Below, one piece after another: positions 37,155-46,583 of a DNA stretch of 64,000 nt (its first letter is position 1; each line of letters starts with the position of its first letter). The translations under genes were made by a program, and so were the position numbers. The notes beneath the pieces are model-generated. The model was not told the origin of the DNA, ran no database searches, and saw only the letters and a list, made by a program, of their open reading frames with translations. Origin of the DNA: Polynucleobacter sp. MWH-UH25E (lineage in GTDB: Bacteria; Pseudomonadota; Gammaproteobacteria; Burkholderiales; Burkholderiaceae); assembly GCF_018687095.1 (NCBI RefSeq), contig NZ_CP061286.1:1054001-1118000 (forward strand), given 5' to 3'.

Positions 37155-38344
37155 TGGCAAGACGCGTTACTATTCTGGGCTCCACCGGTTCGATTGGCGT
37201 TAACACATTAGATGTAATTCGTGCGCATCCAGATCGCTTTAGGGTAGTAGCGTTGACTGCAGGCAAGCAGATCGATCGATTGGCGGAGCAGTGCATAGAG
37301 TTTAAGCCTACTATTGCGGTGGTATCTGAAGCTGACGATGCCAAGCGCCTTGAAACACTATTGCGTCAAAAAAATATCTCGACCCAAGTGATGCATGGTC
37401 CAGGATCGCTTGTTACAGCCGTTACTGATTCGAACTGCGATACGGTAATGGCGGCAATTGTGGGGGCGGCAGGCTTAGTCCCTGCGCTGGCAGCCGCCAA
37501 AGCGGGTAAAAGAGTTTTATTAGCCAATAAAGAAGCTTTGGTCATGTCGGGCAATTTATTTATGCAAGCCATTAGCGCTGGTGGTGGCGCGTTATTGCCG
37601 ATTGATAGTGAGCACAATGCCATTTTTCAATGCTTGCCAAATAATTTCACCCAAGATTCTTCTTTGCAAAATGCTTACTTGGGTGTTGAAGAATTATGGC
37701 TGACTGCATCTGGTGGACCATTTCGAAATACACCACTTGATCAGCTTGCAAGCATTACTCCAGAGCAGGCGTGCGCTCATCCAAACTGGGTGATGGGCAG
37801 AAAAATCTCTGTAGATTCAGCAACCATGATGAACAAGGGGTTGGAGGTAATTGAGGCCTTTTGGTTGTTTGGTCTCCCGCTAGAAAAAATTAAAGTATTA
37901 ATACATCCGCAAAGCGTTGTACATTCAATGGTTCGCTATCGTGATGGCTCTGTGTTGGCGCAGTTGGGTCAACCGGACATGCGCACCCCCATTGCTTATG
38001 GATTGGCGTGGCCAGACAGAATCGCTGCGGGAGTTGCGCCACTCAGTTTGACTCAAATGGCTAACTTAACTTTTTCGGAGCCGGATTTAGCGCGTTTCCC
38101 ATGCTTGTCATTAGCATTTGCCGCAGCACAGTCTGGTGGTACGGCACCTGCTGTATTAAATGCTGCGAATGAAATTGCTGTTGCTGCATTTTTGGATGAG
38201 GGTCTACCGTATTTAAAAATACCCGTCGTTGTTGAGAAAGCATTAAACGCAATCGCAACAAGCAATGCTGATTCTCTAGATGTAATCTTGCAGGTTGATG
38301 CGCAAGCCAGAGCCGTGGCGCGGGATTTCATTCGAGCTTTGTAA
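37154..38344 (+). CDS. dxr: 1-deoxy-D-xylulose 5-phosphate reductoisomerase
   Basis: Converts DXP to methylerythritol phosphate with NADPH, the committed step of the non-mevalonate isoprenoid pathway that supplies UppS. The 396-residue protein has GSTGSIG at 9-15, the metal-site segment IDSEHNAIFQC near 156 and KISVDSATMMNKGLE near 218. ATG 37154 is preferred to the GTG one codon earlier because of the TGATG junction with cdsA. Confidence 0.97.
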   Translation: MARRVTILGSTGSIGVNTLDVIRAHPDRFRVVALTAGKQIDRLAEQCIEFKPTIAVVSEADDAKRLETLLRQKNISTQVMHGPGSLVTAVTDSNCDTVMAAIVGAAGLVPALAAAKAGKRVLLANKEALVMSGNLFMQAISAGGGALLPIDSEHNAIFQCLPNNFTQDSSLQNAYLGVEELWLTASGGPFRNTPLDQLASITPEQACAHPNWVMGRKISVDSATMMNKGLEVIEAFWLFGLPLEKIKVLIHPQSVVHSMVRYRDGSVLAQLGQPDMRTPIAYGLAWPDRIAAGVAPLSLTQMANLTFSEPDLARFPCLSLAFAAAQSGGTAPAVLNAANEIAVAAFLDEGLPYLKIPVVVEKALNAIATSNADSLDVILQVDAQARAVARDFIRAL

Positions 38345-38370
38345 AGTAAATGTTTTAAGGCAATGATTTC

Positions 38371-39498
38371 ATGCAGGCGCTAATTACTCTTGGAGCATTT
38401 TTGTTGACCTTGGGGGTCTTAGTAAGCTTCCATGAGTTTGGTCATTTTTTGGCGGCACGAGCCTGTGGCGTTCGAGTGTTGCGATTTGCTATCGGCTTCG
38501 GCAAACCATTGTTTACATATCGAGCACCCAATCAAACCGAGTGGGTGCTGGCCTCCATCCCTTTGGGTGGCTATGTGAAGCTCTTGGATGGTCGTGATCG
38601 GAATCAAGTTATTCGCCAAGATGATCGAAAGGATGCCTTTGATCACAAACCACTTTGGCAACGTTCTTTGATTGTGGCCGCTGGACCATTTGCCAACTTC
38701 TTTTTGGCAGTCGTTCTTTTTTCTGTGATTTACCTTTCTGGCGTTCCTCAACTGCCAGCGGTATTGCAAGGCCCCCCAGAAAATTCACTCGCTTATCAAT
38801 TGGGTGTTTCTCAAGGTGATCGAGTGTTAGGTTGGCAAGAGTTAAGTTCGGATGTGGCGCCCAGCGCCGGAGAATTTGAACCTGTTATTAGTTGGAATTC
38901 CTTACGCTGGAATTTGATGGATGCGTTAACTGGTAATACTGGATTTGCTTTGGAGCTTGAAGATTCCGAGGGTGGTCGCCTCATTAAGTCGTTCAAAGCT
39001 GAGGATCTTCCAAGAATGCGGCCGGATATAGACCCCATGAAAGAGCTCGGCCTATTGCCGATCGCCACACCCCTAGATCAGTGGCCAGAACTGAAATTGA
39101 GCCCCTCAGACGCCTCAGTGCTTGCCACCCAGCGGGTTTGGCTAATTACCAAGGTGTCAGCAAGGCTAATGCTGGGAATGTTTACCGGCCAGGCTTCTTT
39201 AAAGCAGCTTGGAGGACCTTTAAGCATTGCGGATATGGCCGGCAAGTCCGTCCAGGTTGGCTGGCAACCCTTTTTGGCATTTTTGGCACTAATTAGCATC
39301 AGTATTGGGATGCTCAATTTACTACCTTTTCACATGCTAGATGGGGGTCAGCTCCTGTATGATGCATGGGAGTTAGTTGCTGGAAAGCGGATTTCGGTTT
39401 CGGTGCAAGAGCAGCTCCAAAAAGTGGGCTTTTTATTGCTGATTTCCCTTTCGCTTTTGGCATTGTTTAACGATTTACAACGCTATATTTCGTCTTGA
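38371..39498 (+). CDS. rseP: Site-2 metalloprotease RseP (short form)
   Basis: Intramembrane zinc protease that cleaves anti-sigma factors and signal-peptide remnants. HEFGH at 21-25 in the first helix is the zinc motif, and the C-terminal LDGG with Asp324 completes the site. The protein has 375 residues against about 450 in E. coli: I see room for one PDZ-like domain (about 125-215) rather than two. The motif around the third ligand reads NLLPFHMLDGG instead of the usual NLLPIPVLDGG. Sits between dxr and bamA as in most proteobacteria. Confidence 0.92.
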   Translation: MQALITLGAFLLTLGVLVSFHEFGHFLAARACGVRVLRFAIGFGKPLFTYRAPNQTEWVLASIPLGGYVKLLDGRDRNQVIRQDDRKDAFDHKPLWQRSLIVAAGPFANFFLAVVLFSVIYLSGVPQLPAVLQGPPENSLAYQLGVSQGDRVLGWQELSSDVAPSAGEFEPVISWNSLRWNLMDALTGNTGFALELEDSEGGRLIKSFKAEDLPRMRPDIDPMKELGLLPIATPLDQWPELKLSPSDASVLATQRVWLITKVSARLMLGMFTGQASLKQLGGPLSIADMAGKSVQVGWQPFLAFLALISISIGMLNLLPFHMLDGGQLLYDAWELVAGKRISVSVQEQLQKVGFLLLISLSLLALFNDLQRYISS

Positions 39499-41843
39499 AT
39501 TTTCTGAACCTATCCTCCTTTCGCCTTATGCGATTTTTAGCAAGACTCATTCTGCTGTTATCCCTTGGATTGAGTTTGCATGCTCATGCAGCAGATTCTT
39601 TTGTTGTCAAAGATATTCGAGTAGAAGGTTTGCAGCGAGTAGAGCCTGGAACCGTATTTAGTTATTTATCAGTTCAGGTTGGTGATACCTTTACCGAGGA
39701 GAAGGGCGCCGAAGCAATTAAGGCTCTGTACAGCACTGGCTTCTTCAGGGATGTGCAAATTCAAGCTCAGGGTGATGTATTGATTGTGATCGTGGATGAG
39801 CGCCCAACGATTTCCCGAATTGAATTCACGGGAATGAAAGAATTTGATCAAGAGATTGTTCGCAAGTCCCTGAAAACCGTTGGTGTAGCGGAGGCTCGTT
39901 TTTACGATAAAGCCTTAATTGATAAAGCAGAGCAAGAATTAAAGCGTCAATACGTTGGTAAGGGTATGTTTGCTGCCGAGGTGGTTGCGACGGTTACCCC
40001 TGTAGAGCGTAATCAAGTAGCTATCTACTTCAATATTGATGAGGGACCGGTCGCCAAAATTGAGGAAATCAACTTCATTGGTAATGAAGCGTTTAGTGAA
40101 GGCACTTTACGTAGCGAAATGCAGCTCAAGACTGGCGGTTGGCTTTCCTGGTACAGCAAAGACAATTTGTATTCTAAGCAAAAACTCACCGCGGATTTGG
40201 AGACTATTCGTTCCTACTATTTGAATCGCGGTTATCTGGAGTTTGTTATTGAGTCGACTCAAGTCTCTATTACCCCAGATAAAAAAGGAATTTATCTAAC
40301 AATTAGTATTCGTGAGGGTAAGAAGTTCACGGTCAAAGATGTGCGTTTGGCTGGCGAATTATTGGGTAAGGAAGCAGAGTTAAAACAGTTAATTGTGCTC
40401 AAGCCAGGCGATACATTCTCGTCCGCAAAATTAACTGAGAGCACCAAGGCAATTGCCGAAGTATTGGGCTCTTACGGTTACGCTTTTGCAACAATTAATC
40501 CGCAGCCAGATATTCGCCGTGAGCAGGCTGAGGTGGATTTAACTTTGGTGATTGATCCAGGTCGCCGTATTTATGTTCGTAAAGTCGAAATCTCGGGGAA
40601 TGCAAAGACACGCGACATGGTGATTCGCCGTGAAATTCGTCAATTTGAAAGCTCTTGGTTTGACAGTGACAAAATAGATTTGTCTAAGAAACGCCTTGGT
40701 CGTTTGGGTTACTTCACTGAAACGGATATCACAACGGAAGATGTACCAGGCTCTTCTGATCAGGTGGATGTTAATGTGAAGGTAACTGAAAAGCCCACAG
40801 GCGCTGTAACTATTGGTGCAGGCTTCTCTTCTACTGAAAAACTGATTCTTTCCGCAGGTATTAATCAAGACAACGCCTTTGGTACTGGCACCTCTGTTGG
40901 CTTGAATGCCTCTCTGGGTAAGATCAATCAGAACTTGACGCTATCAAACTACGATCCTTATTTCACCGAAGAGGGTATTAGTCGCTACACTGATCTTTAC
41001 TACAGATCTTCGAAGCCGCTCTACTATGTTGGCGATCCTGATTACACGATTAAATCGGTTGGATCTAATATCAAGTTCGGTGTTCCCTACACAGAAGTAG
41101 ACCGTGTATTTTTTGGAACCGGTGTTGAGGCTTTCCAAATTCAGACTACAGTTAATACGCCAATTCCATACTTAAATTATGCGCAAAGTTACGGTATTGC
41201 GGCCCCTGGTTACCCAGGAACATTAACAACTTATAACGTACCCTTAACAGTTGGCTGGTCTCGCGATGGCCGTGATAGTGCTTTAATCCCCTCTGATGGA
41301 TCGCTACAACAATTGTCTGCTGAGGCTGGTACGCCAGTTGGTAATATGACTTTCTATCGCCTTTATGGGCAATACCAAAAGTATCACTCTTTCTCTAAAG
41401 GCAATATTCTGTCCTTTAATGGAGAGGTCGGGTATGGTCAGGCATATGGAAATAATCCATTCCCGATTACAAAGAACTACTATGTGGGTGGTATCGGTTC
41501 TGTTCGTGGATACGCGCCAGGATCTCTAGGTCCTCAGTACTACAACACGGTGATTGGTGCTTGGCAGCCAACTGGTGGTCAATCCAAGATTGTAAGTAAC
41601 TTGGAGTACACCGTTCCAGTTCCTGGATCTGGGGTGGATAAGACTCTGCGAGTTTTTGGGTTCGTTGACGGTGGTAATGCGTTTGGTCAGAACATCAACC
41701 TGGTTTTGCGGTATTCCTATGGTTTGGGTTTATCATGGATATCACCACTAGGTCCTTTGAAGTTTAGCTACGGTATTCCGATCAAGTCTCAGCCAACGGA
41801 TAATGTGCAGCGCCTCCAGTTCCAAGTTGGTACAGCGTTTTAA
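39495..41843 (+). CDS. bamA: Outer membrane protein assembly factor BamA
   Basis: Core of the BAM machine that folds and inserts outer-membrane beta-barrels. Up to 782 residues: a signal peptide ending in LHAHA-ADS, five POTRA domains (to about 440), then a 16-strand barrel ending in a terminal Phe (QFQVGTAF). The barrel has the conserved IGSVRGYAPGSLGP segment (VRGF/Y motif) near 670. TTG 39495 overlaps the rseP stop (TTGA); ATG 39528 gives a cleaner signal peptide and may be the true start. Confidence 0.96.
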   Translation: MNFLNLSSFRLMRFLARLILLLSLGLSLHAHAADSFVVKDIRVEGLQRVEPGTVFSYLSVQVGDTFTEEKGAEAIKALYSTGFFRDVQIQAQGDVLIVIVDERPTISRIEFTGMKEFDQEIVRKSLKTVGVAEARFYDKALIDKAEQELKRQYVGKGMFAAEVVATVTPVERNQVAIYFNIDEGPVAKIEEINFIGNEAFSEGTLRSEMQLKTGGWLSWYSKDNLYSKQKLTADLETIRSYYLNRGYLEFVIESTQVSITPDKKGIYLTISIREGKKFTVKDVRLAGELLGKEAELKQLIVLKPGDTFSSAKLTESTKAIAEVLGSYGYAFATINPQPDIRREQAEVDLTLVIDPGRRIYVRKVEISGNAKTRDMVIRREIRQFESSWFDSDKIDLSKKRLGRLGYFTETDITTEDVPGSSDQVDVNVKVTEKPTGAVTIGAGFSSTEKLILSAGINQDNAFGTGTSVGLNASLGKINQNLTLSNYDPYFTEEGISRYTDLYYRSSKPLYYVGDPDYTIKSVGSNIKFGVPYTEVDRVFFGTGVEAFQIQTTVNTPIPYLNYAQSYGIAAPGYPGTLTTYNVPLTVGWSRDGRDSALIPSDGSLQQLSAEAGTPVGNMTFYRLYGQYQKYHSFSKGNILSFNGEVGYGQAYGNNPFPITKNYYVGGIGSVRGYAPGSLGPQYYNTVIGAWQPTGGQSKIVSNLEYTVPVPGSGVDKTLRVFGFVDGGNAFGQNINLVLRYSYGLGLSWISPLGPLKFSYGIPIKSQPTDNVQRLQFQVGTAF

Positions 41844-41862
41844 TTGTTTAAGGAAAGTATTT

Positions 41863-42390
41863 ATGAAGTTTGCTCAATCCTCTAAATCGCTTCAATGGGT
41901 TTTGGCTTTTATTGCCTTGGTCTTCTCTGCGCCGCAGGTTTTTGCGCAAGATGCTGGTACACGAGTTGCTGTTGTGAATTCTGAAAAGGTTTTCAACGAA
42001 TCCAATCTTGCCAAAGCAATGCAAACTCGTTTGCAAAATGAATTTACCAAGCGTCAGAATGATTTGCGTGACAGCGCCCAAAAAATCCAAACAGCCGCCG
42101 AGAAGTTGGATCGTGATGCGGCAGTCATGAATGAAGCGGAGCGTGTGCGTCGCCAGCGTGAGTTAGCGGACCAAGATCGTGAATTGCAACGTAAGCAGCG
42201 CGAGTTCACAGAGGATCTCAATCAGCGTACTTTTGAAGAGCGCGCAAAAATTGCTGAAAAGGCAAATGCGGTGTTACGCCAGATTGCCGAACAACGCAAG
42301 TTGGACATCATTGTTCAAGAGGCGGCTTTTGCAAGCCCCAAGGCCGACATTACTGATGATGTCATCAAGGCACTAAATAGCCAGAAGTAA
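41863..42390 (+). CDS. ompH: Periplasmic chaperone OmpH/Skp family
   Basis: Holds unfolded outer-membrane proteins in the periplasm on the way to BamA. The 175-residue protein has a signal peptide ending near QVFA-QDAG, a short beta segment (VAVVNSEKVF) and a long charged helical part that forms the Skp tentacles. ATG 41863 is preceded by AAGGAAAG; a longer frame into bamA is not used. Lies in the bamA-ompH-lpxD order typical of proteobacteria. Confidence 0.93.
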   Translation: MKFAQSSKSLQWVLAFIALVFSAPQVFAQDAGTRVAVVNSEKVFNESNLAKAMQTRLQNEFTKRQNDLRDSAQKIQTAAEKLDRDAAVMNEAERVRRQRELADQDRELQRKQREFTEDLNQRTFEERAKIAEKANAVLRQIAEQRKLDIIVQEAAFASPKADITDDVIKALNSQK

Positions 42391-42393
42391 TCT

Positions 42394-43446
42394 ATGCCTA
42401 CCGCCATCGAGCTGGCCAATCTGTTTCAAGCAAGCTTGGTGGGGGAGGCTTCTAGCCCCTTTATTGGCTTGGCCCCATTAGAGCGGGCAACACAAAACCA
42501 GATTTCGTTTTTATCGAACCCCTTATACCGTCAACAGGCTGCTGATAGTAGTGCGGGAGCGCTTATTGTTGGTAAATCCGACTTTGAGTTTTTGCAAGCT
42601 AACCCTGGAAAGCACTCAGCACAACGCGTTTATTTTATTGCGCAGAATCCTTATGCAACTTTCGCTAGAATGGCGCAGCATTTTGCAAAACAAAATACTC
42701 CTACCCATGCGCCAGGTATTCATCCAAGTGCGGCAATAGATTCATCAGCAGTTGTTCCTTCCTCATGTCATATTGGCCCATTTGTGCAAATTGGACCAAA
42801 TGTAAAGTTAGGTGAGCGTGTTGTGATTCTGGGTAATGCGTCTATTGCAAGAGATAGTGTGATTGCGAGCGATACTTTGATTTATCCATCCGCGTCCCTT
42901 TACTCCGGAACACAAATCGGTGAGCGTTGCATTATTCATAGTGGCGCAGTAATTGGCTCAGATGGATTTGGATTTGCTCCAGAATTCTCTGCGACGGGTG
43001 GTGAGTGGGTCAAAATTCCCCAAACTGGTAACGTGGTGATTGGTGACGATGTTGAGATTGGCGCTTCAACCACGATTGATCGCGGCGCCATGACCGATAC
43101 CGTCATTGGCTCGGGAACCAAGATTGATAATCAAGTGCAAATTGCACACAATGTCATTATTGGAAAGTGTTGCGTTATTGCGGGTTGTGCGGCAATCTCA
43201 GGTAGCACCAAGATCGGTAACTTCTGCATCATTGGAGGTGCAGCTAATTTTGCCGGACATTTAACAATTGCCGACAGAACCACTGTTTCTGGCAATACTT
43301 CGATTATTCGCTCAATCGCTGAGCCTGGACAGCATTTCACGGGCGTTTATCCGTCGATGTTGCATGCCGCTTGGGAAAAGAATGCGGCAATCTTACGTGG
43401 GCTAGATAAAATACGTCAACGTTTACGATTATTGGATAAAAAGTAA
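42394..43446 (+). CDS. lpxD: UDP-3-O-(3-hydroxyacyl)glucosamine N-acyltransferase
   Basis: Third step of lipid A synthesis: adds the N-linked hydroxyacyl chain. The 350-residue protein has an N-terminal uridine-binding domain with FLSNPLYRQQ near 32-41, then a left-handed beta-helix of hexapeptide repeats (about 105-320). Catalytic His lies in QIAHNVIIG near 250. Three bases after ompH. Confidence 0.96.
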   Translation: MPTAIELANLFQASLVGEASSPFIGLAPLERATQNQISFLSNPLYRQQAADSSAGALIVGKSDFEFLQANPGKHSAQRVYFIAQNPYATFARMAQHFAKQNTPTHAPGIHPSAAIDSSAVVPSSCHIGPFVQIGPNVKLGERVVILGNASIARDSVIASDTLIYPSASLYSGTQIGERCIIHSGAVIGSDGFGFAPEFSATGGEWVKIPQTGNVVIGDDVEIGASTTIDRGAMTDTVIGSGTKIDNQVQIAHNVIIGKCCVIAGCAAISGSTKIGNFCIIGGAANFAGHLTIADRTTVSGNTSIIRSIAEPGQHFTGVYPSMLHAAWEKNAAILRGLDKIRQRLRLLDKK

Positions 43447-43515
43447 AGCTCAACAATCTTTGGGTTGGGATCAATAAAACATCAATCGAAAAATATAACC
43501 TTAGGTAAGCAAGTT

Positions 43516-43965
43516 ATGAGTACACCAATCGCAATTGACATCAATAAAATTTTGCAATTACTGCCGCATCGTTATCCATTTTTATTGGTCGATCGCGTGA
43601 TTGAAATTACTCCTCGCGAAACCATTACCGCGTTGAAGAATGTCACTATGAATGAGCCGTTCTTCCAGGGGCATTTCCCAGATTTTCCGGTGATGCCTGG
43701 GGTGTTGATTATTGAAGCTTTGGCGCAAACAGCTGCATTGCTAACATTTTCTGAAGAGCGTGCTGAAGATGCAATTTATTACTTTGCCGGAATTGATGGC
43801 GCGCGTTTTAAAAAGCCAGTATTGCCTGGTGATCAGTTAATCATGACTGCAAAATTGGAACGTGGCCGCGCTGGTATTTATAAGTTCGCCGTTCAAGCAA
43901 CGGTTGACGGTGAGATCGCTGCGGAAGCAAATATTACTTGCGCAGTACGGACGAAAGGCGCGTAA
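43516..43965 (+). CDS. fabZ: 3-hydroxyacyl-[acyl-carrier-protein] dehydratase FabZ
   Basis: Dehydrates 3-hydroxyacyl-ACP in fatty acid elongation and so competes with LpxA for hydroxyacyl-ACP. The 149-residue hot-dog-fold protein has LLPHRYPFLLVDRV near 12-25 and the catalytic FQGHFPDFPVMPG near 52-64. ATG 43516 is the family start; the open frame to 43465 is not used. Its TAA shares one base with the lpxA ATG. Confidence 0.97.
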   Translation: MSTPIAIDINKILQLLPHRYPFLLVDRVIEITPRETITALKNVTMNEPFFQGHFPDFPVMPGVLIIEALAQTAALLTFSEERAEDAIYYFAGIDGARFKKPVLPGDQLIMTAKLERGRAGIYKFAVQATVDGEIAAEANITCAVRTKGA

Positions 43966-44762
43966 TGACTCGAATTCATGCATCTGCGGTAGTGGATAGC
44001 AAGGCTGAGCTTGCCAGTGATGTCGAGGTTGGTCCGTATTCTGTTATTGGCCCTAATGTCAAAATTGGTGCTGGTACTAAGGTGGGCTCTCACACCGTGA
44101 TTGAGGGCCATACTACGATTGGCAAAGAAAATAACTTTGCACACTTTGCTGCGATTGGTGGGCCACCGCAGGATATGAAGTACCGCGGTGAACCGACCCA
44201 ACTCATTATTGGGGATCGTAATACTGTTCGTGAGTTCACAACTATTCATACGGGCACATCGCAAGATGAGGGTATTACCCGCATTGGTAATGATAATTGG
44301 ATCATGGCTTATGTTCATATCGCCCATGATTGTCAGGTAGGAAATCACACCATCTTCTCTAGTAATGCTCAGATCGCTGGGCATGTGCAAGTGAGCGACT
44401 GGGCCATTATGGGCGGCATGTCTGGTGTGCATCAATTTGTGCGCATTGGCCAGCATGCCATGTTGGGTGGCGCATCTGCGCTAGTGCAAGATATTCCACC
44501 TTTTGTTATTGCAGCAGGCGATAAGGCTGCTCCTCATGGTATTAATGTGGAGGGCTTAAAGCGCCGTGGATTTTCAAGTGAAACGATTTCTGCTTTGCGC
44601 CAGGCCTATAAAGTCCTCTACAAAGACGGTTTAAGCTTTGAAGAGGCTAAGGCAGAAATCCAGAAGATGGTATCTGCGAGTGCTGCCGATCAAGCTACCG
44701 CTGAAAAGCTTGCACAGTTCCATGACTTTATTGCAGCCTCAACGCGCGGCATCATTCGATAA
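43965..44762 (+). CDS. lpxA: Acyl-[ACP]--UDP-N-acetylglucosamine O-acyltransferase
   Basis: First step of lipid A synthesis. The 265-residue protein is a left-handed beta-helix of hexapeptide repeats (about 5-190) and a C-terminal helical domain. The catalytic His is in MAYVHIAHDCQVGNH near 125. Coupled to fabZ through TAATG. Confidence 0.97.
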   Translation: MTRIHASAVVDSKAELASDVEVGPYSVIGPNVKIGAGTKVGSHTVIEGHTTIGKENNFAHFAAIGGPPQDMKYRGEPTQLIIGDRNTVREFTTIHTGTSQDEGITRIGNDNWIMAYVHIAHDCQVGNHTIFSSNAQIAGHVQVSDWAIMGGMSGVHQFVRIGQHAMLGGASALVQDIPPFVIAAGDKAAPHGINVEGLKRRGFSSETISALRQAYKVLYKDGLSFEEAKAEIQKMVSASAADQATAEKLAQFHDFIAASTRGIIR

Positions 44763-44772
44763 CGGGAATGCC

Positions 44773-45990
44773 TTGCCAAAGTTAGCTTGTGTAGCTGGCG
44801 AACCTTCTGGTGACTTATTAGCTGCGCCAGTTCTGAATGCCTTAAATCAAATTCCAGACATGGCGGGTCTGGAGGTATACGGCATTGGTGGTCCGCGTAT
44901 GCAGGCGCAAGGCATGCGCTCAGATTGGCCTATGGAAACCTTGAGCGTTCGAGGTTATGTTGAGGCGATTAAGCAATTACCCGCTATTTTGAAGTTACGT
45001 AAGGAGCTCATTGCTAAGCTATTGGGTGATGGGCGACCTGATGTCTTTCTGGGGGTTGATGCCCCCGACTTTAATTTGGGTGTTGAACTTCAATTACGTA
45101 AGGTAGGTATCCCCACTTTACATTTAGTCTCCCCATCCATTTGGGCATGGAGGGCGGGGCGTATCAAAAAAATTGCTCAAGCGGTTGATCGCATGCTGTG
45201 CATCTTTCCTTTTGAAACCGAAATCTATGATCGTGCTGGCGTAGCCTCTACTTATGTGGGGCACCCTTTGGCGAGTGAAATTCCATTGGAACCTAATACA
45301 CCTCAAGCAAGAGAAAAGATTGCGCAAGCGCTTCATCTAGCTCGCGATGGCAAAGATTGTTTAGAGGGACTGGTGATCGCAGTTTTGCCTGGCAGCCGCT
45401 CTTCGGAGATCGAGTTAATTGCCCCTGTGTTTTTTGAAACGATGCAGCTACTGGCGAAGAAGCTTGAAGGCCAAAATCTGCATTTCCTCATTCCGGTTGC
45501 CACTCAACGATTGCGCGCACCTTTAGAGGCTTTATTAAAGGTAACCCAGAATCAATTTCCTGATATCCAAATTCATTTGCTTGATGGTATGGCTGATGAG
45601 GTTTTAGAGGCGTCAGATGTTGTACTGATTGCAAGTGGCACGGCTACCTTGCAGGCTGCGCTTTGGAAGAAACCAATGGTGATTTCCTATAAGGTGCCTT
45701 GGCTTACCGCTCAGATTATGAAGCGCCAAGGATATTTGCCCTATGTTGGCTTGCCTAACATTTTGTGTGGCGATTTTGTCGTGCCAGAGTTATTGCAAAA
45801 TGATGCTACTCCAGAAAAATTAAGTGCTGCAATATTGGATTGGTTAAATCATCCAAGCAAGGTCGCGCAGTTAAAAGAGCGTTTTGCAAAAATGCATGAA
45901 ACCTTACGTCGTCCAACAGGTCTCTTAGTCGCTCAAGCGGTTGCGCAAACTATCATGGATCGTCGTGTCGGACGAATTTCTTCATCATGA
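44773..45990 (+). CDS. lpxB: Lipid-A-disaccharide synthase
   Basis: Joins UDP-diacylglucosamine and lipid X to form the lipid A disaccharide, on the inner membrane. The protein has the GT19 signature at the start (CVAGEPSGDLLAA) and LPGSRSSEI near 205. The frame is open back to 44638 inside lpxA, but TTG 44773, ten bases after the lpxA stop and preceded by CGGGAA, gives MPKLACVAGEPSGD, the natural start, and 405 residues. Ends in a 4-nt ATGA overlap with rnhB. Confidence 0.95.
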   Translation: MPKLACVAGEPSGDLLAAPVLNALNQIPDMAGLEVYGIGGPRMQAQGMRSDWPMETLSVRGYVEAIKQLPAILKLRKELIAKLLGDGRPDVFLGVDAPDFNLGVELQLRKVGIPTLHLVSPSIWAWRAGRIKKIAQAVDRMLCIFPFETEIYDRAGVASTYVGHPLASEIPLEPNTPQAREKIAQALHLARDGKDCLEGLVIAVLPGSRSSEIELIAPVFFETMQLLAKKLEGQNLHFLIPVATQRLRAPLEALLKVTQNQFPDIQIHLLDGMADEVLEASDVVLIASGTATLQAALWKKPMVISYKVPWLTAQIMKRQGYLPYVGLPNILCGDFVVPELLQNDATPEKLSAAILDWLNHPSKVAQLKERFAKMHETLRRPTGLLVAQAVAQTIMDRRVGRISSS

Positions 45991-46580
45991 GCATCCTTTG
46001 GGTTTGCGGGGTGGATGAGGCAGGCCGTGGACCTTTGGTGGGTGCAGTGGTTGCTGGCGCAGTAGTCCTTGATCCCGATAAGCCAATCGATGGCCTAAAA
46101 GATTCTAAAAAATTGACAGCAGCAAAACGCGATTATTTATACGAGCAAATTCTAGAAAATGCGAAAGCCTGGGGCGTTGGTGAAGCTAGCCCTGCCGAAA
46201 TCGATCAGATCAACATACTGCAAGCAACCATGTTAGCTATGCGTCGTGCCATAGAAGATTTAACGATTCGCTTGGGTGCCTGGCCAGAGAAAGCGTTGAT
46301 TGATGGCAATCGGTGCCCGGAGCTTCCTATTGCGGCTGAAGCAATCGTGAAGGGTGACGCGAAAGAGCCTGCAATTTCCGCGGCTTCTATCATTGCAAAA
46401 GTGACTCGTGATCGACAAATGATGCGTTTACATGACCGGCATCCAGAATATGGGTTTGCCCAACACATGGGCTATCCTACCGAGGCGCACTTTGCGGCTC
46501 TAAAACAGTATGGCGCTTGCTCTGAACATCGCAGAAGTTTTTCTCCTGTGCGAAAAGTTTTAGAGTCTCTCGCGGGTTAA
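45987..46580 (+). CDS. rnhB: Ribonuclease HII
   Basis: Removes ribonucleotides from DNA and RNA-DNA hybrids. The 197-residue protein has the catalytic GVDEAGRGPLVG near 8-19 (Asp10, Glu11) and further acidic residues in LIDGNRCPEL and SIIAKVTRDR. Overlaps lpxB by four bases; lpxB-rnhB is a common pair. Confidence 0.96.
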   Translation: MSILWVCGVDEAGRGPLVGAVVAGAVVLDPDKPIDGLKDSKKLTAAKRDYLYEQILENAKAWGVGEASPAEIDQINILQATMLAMRRAIEDLTIRLGAWPEKALIDGNRCPELPIAAEAIVKGDAKEPAISAASIIAKVTRDRQMMRLHDRHPEYGFAQHMGYPTEAHFAALKQYGACSEHRRSFSPVRKVLESLAG

Positions 46581-46583
46581 ACC

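Noticed and set aside
43893..44456. Minus-strand 187-codon open frame opposite fabZ/lpxA
   Set aside because: Shadow of the hexapeptide-repeat coding sequence of lpxA; the repeated pattern keeps the antisense frame open.
43011..44500. Repeats in lpxD and lpxA resembling DNA tandem repeats
   Set aside because: They are degenerate hexapeptide-repeat codons of the beta-helix proteins, not DNA-level repeats.
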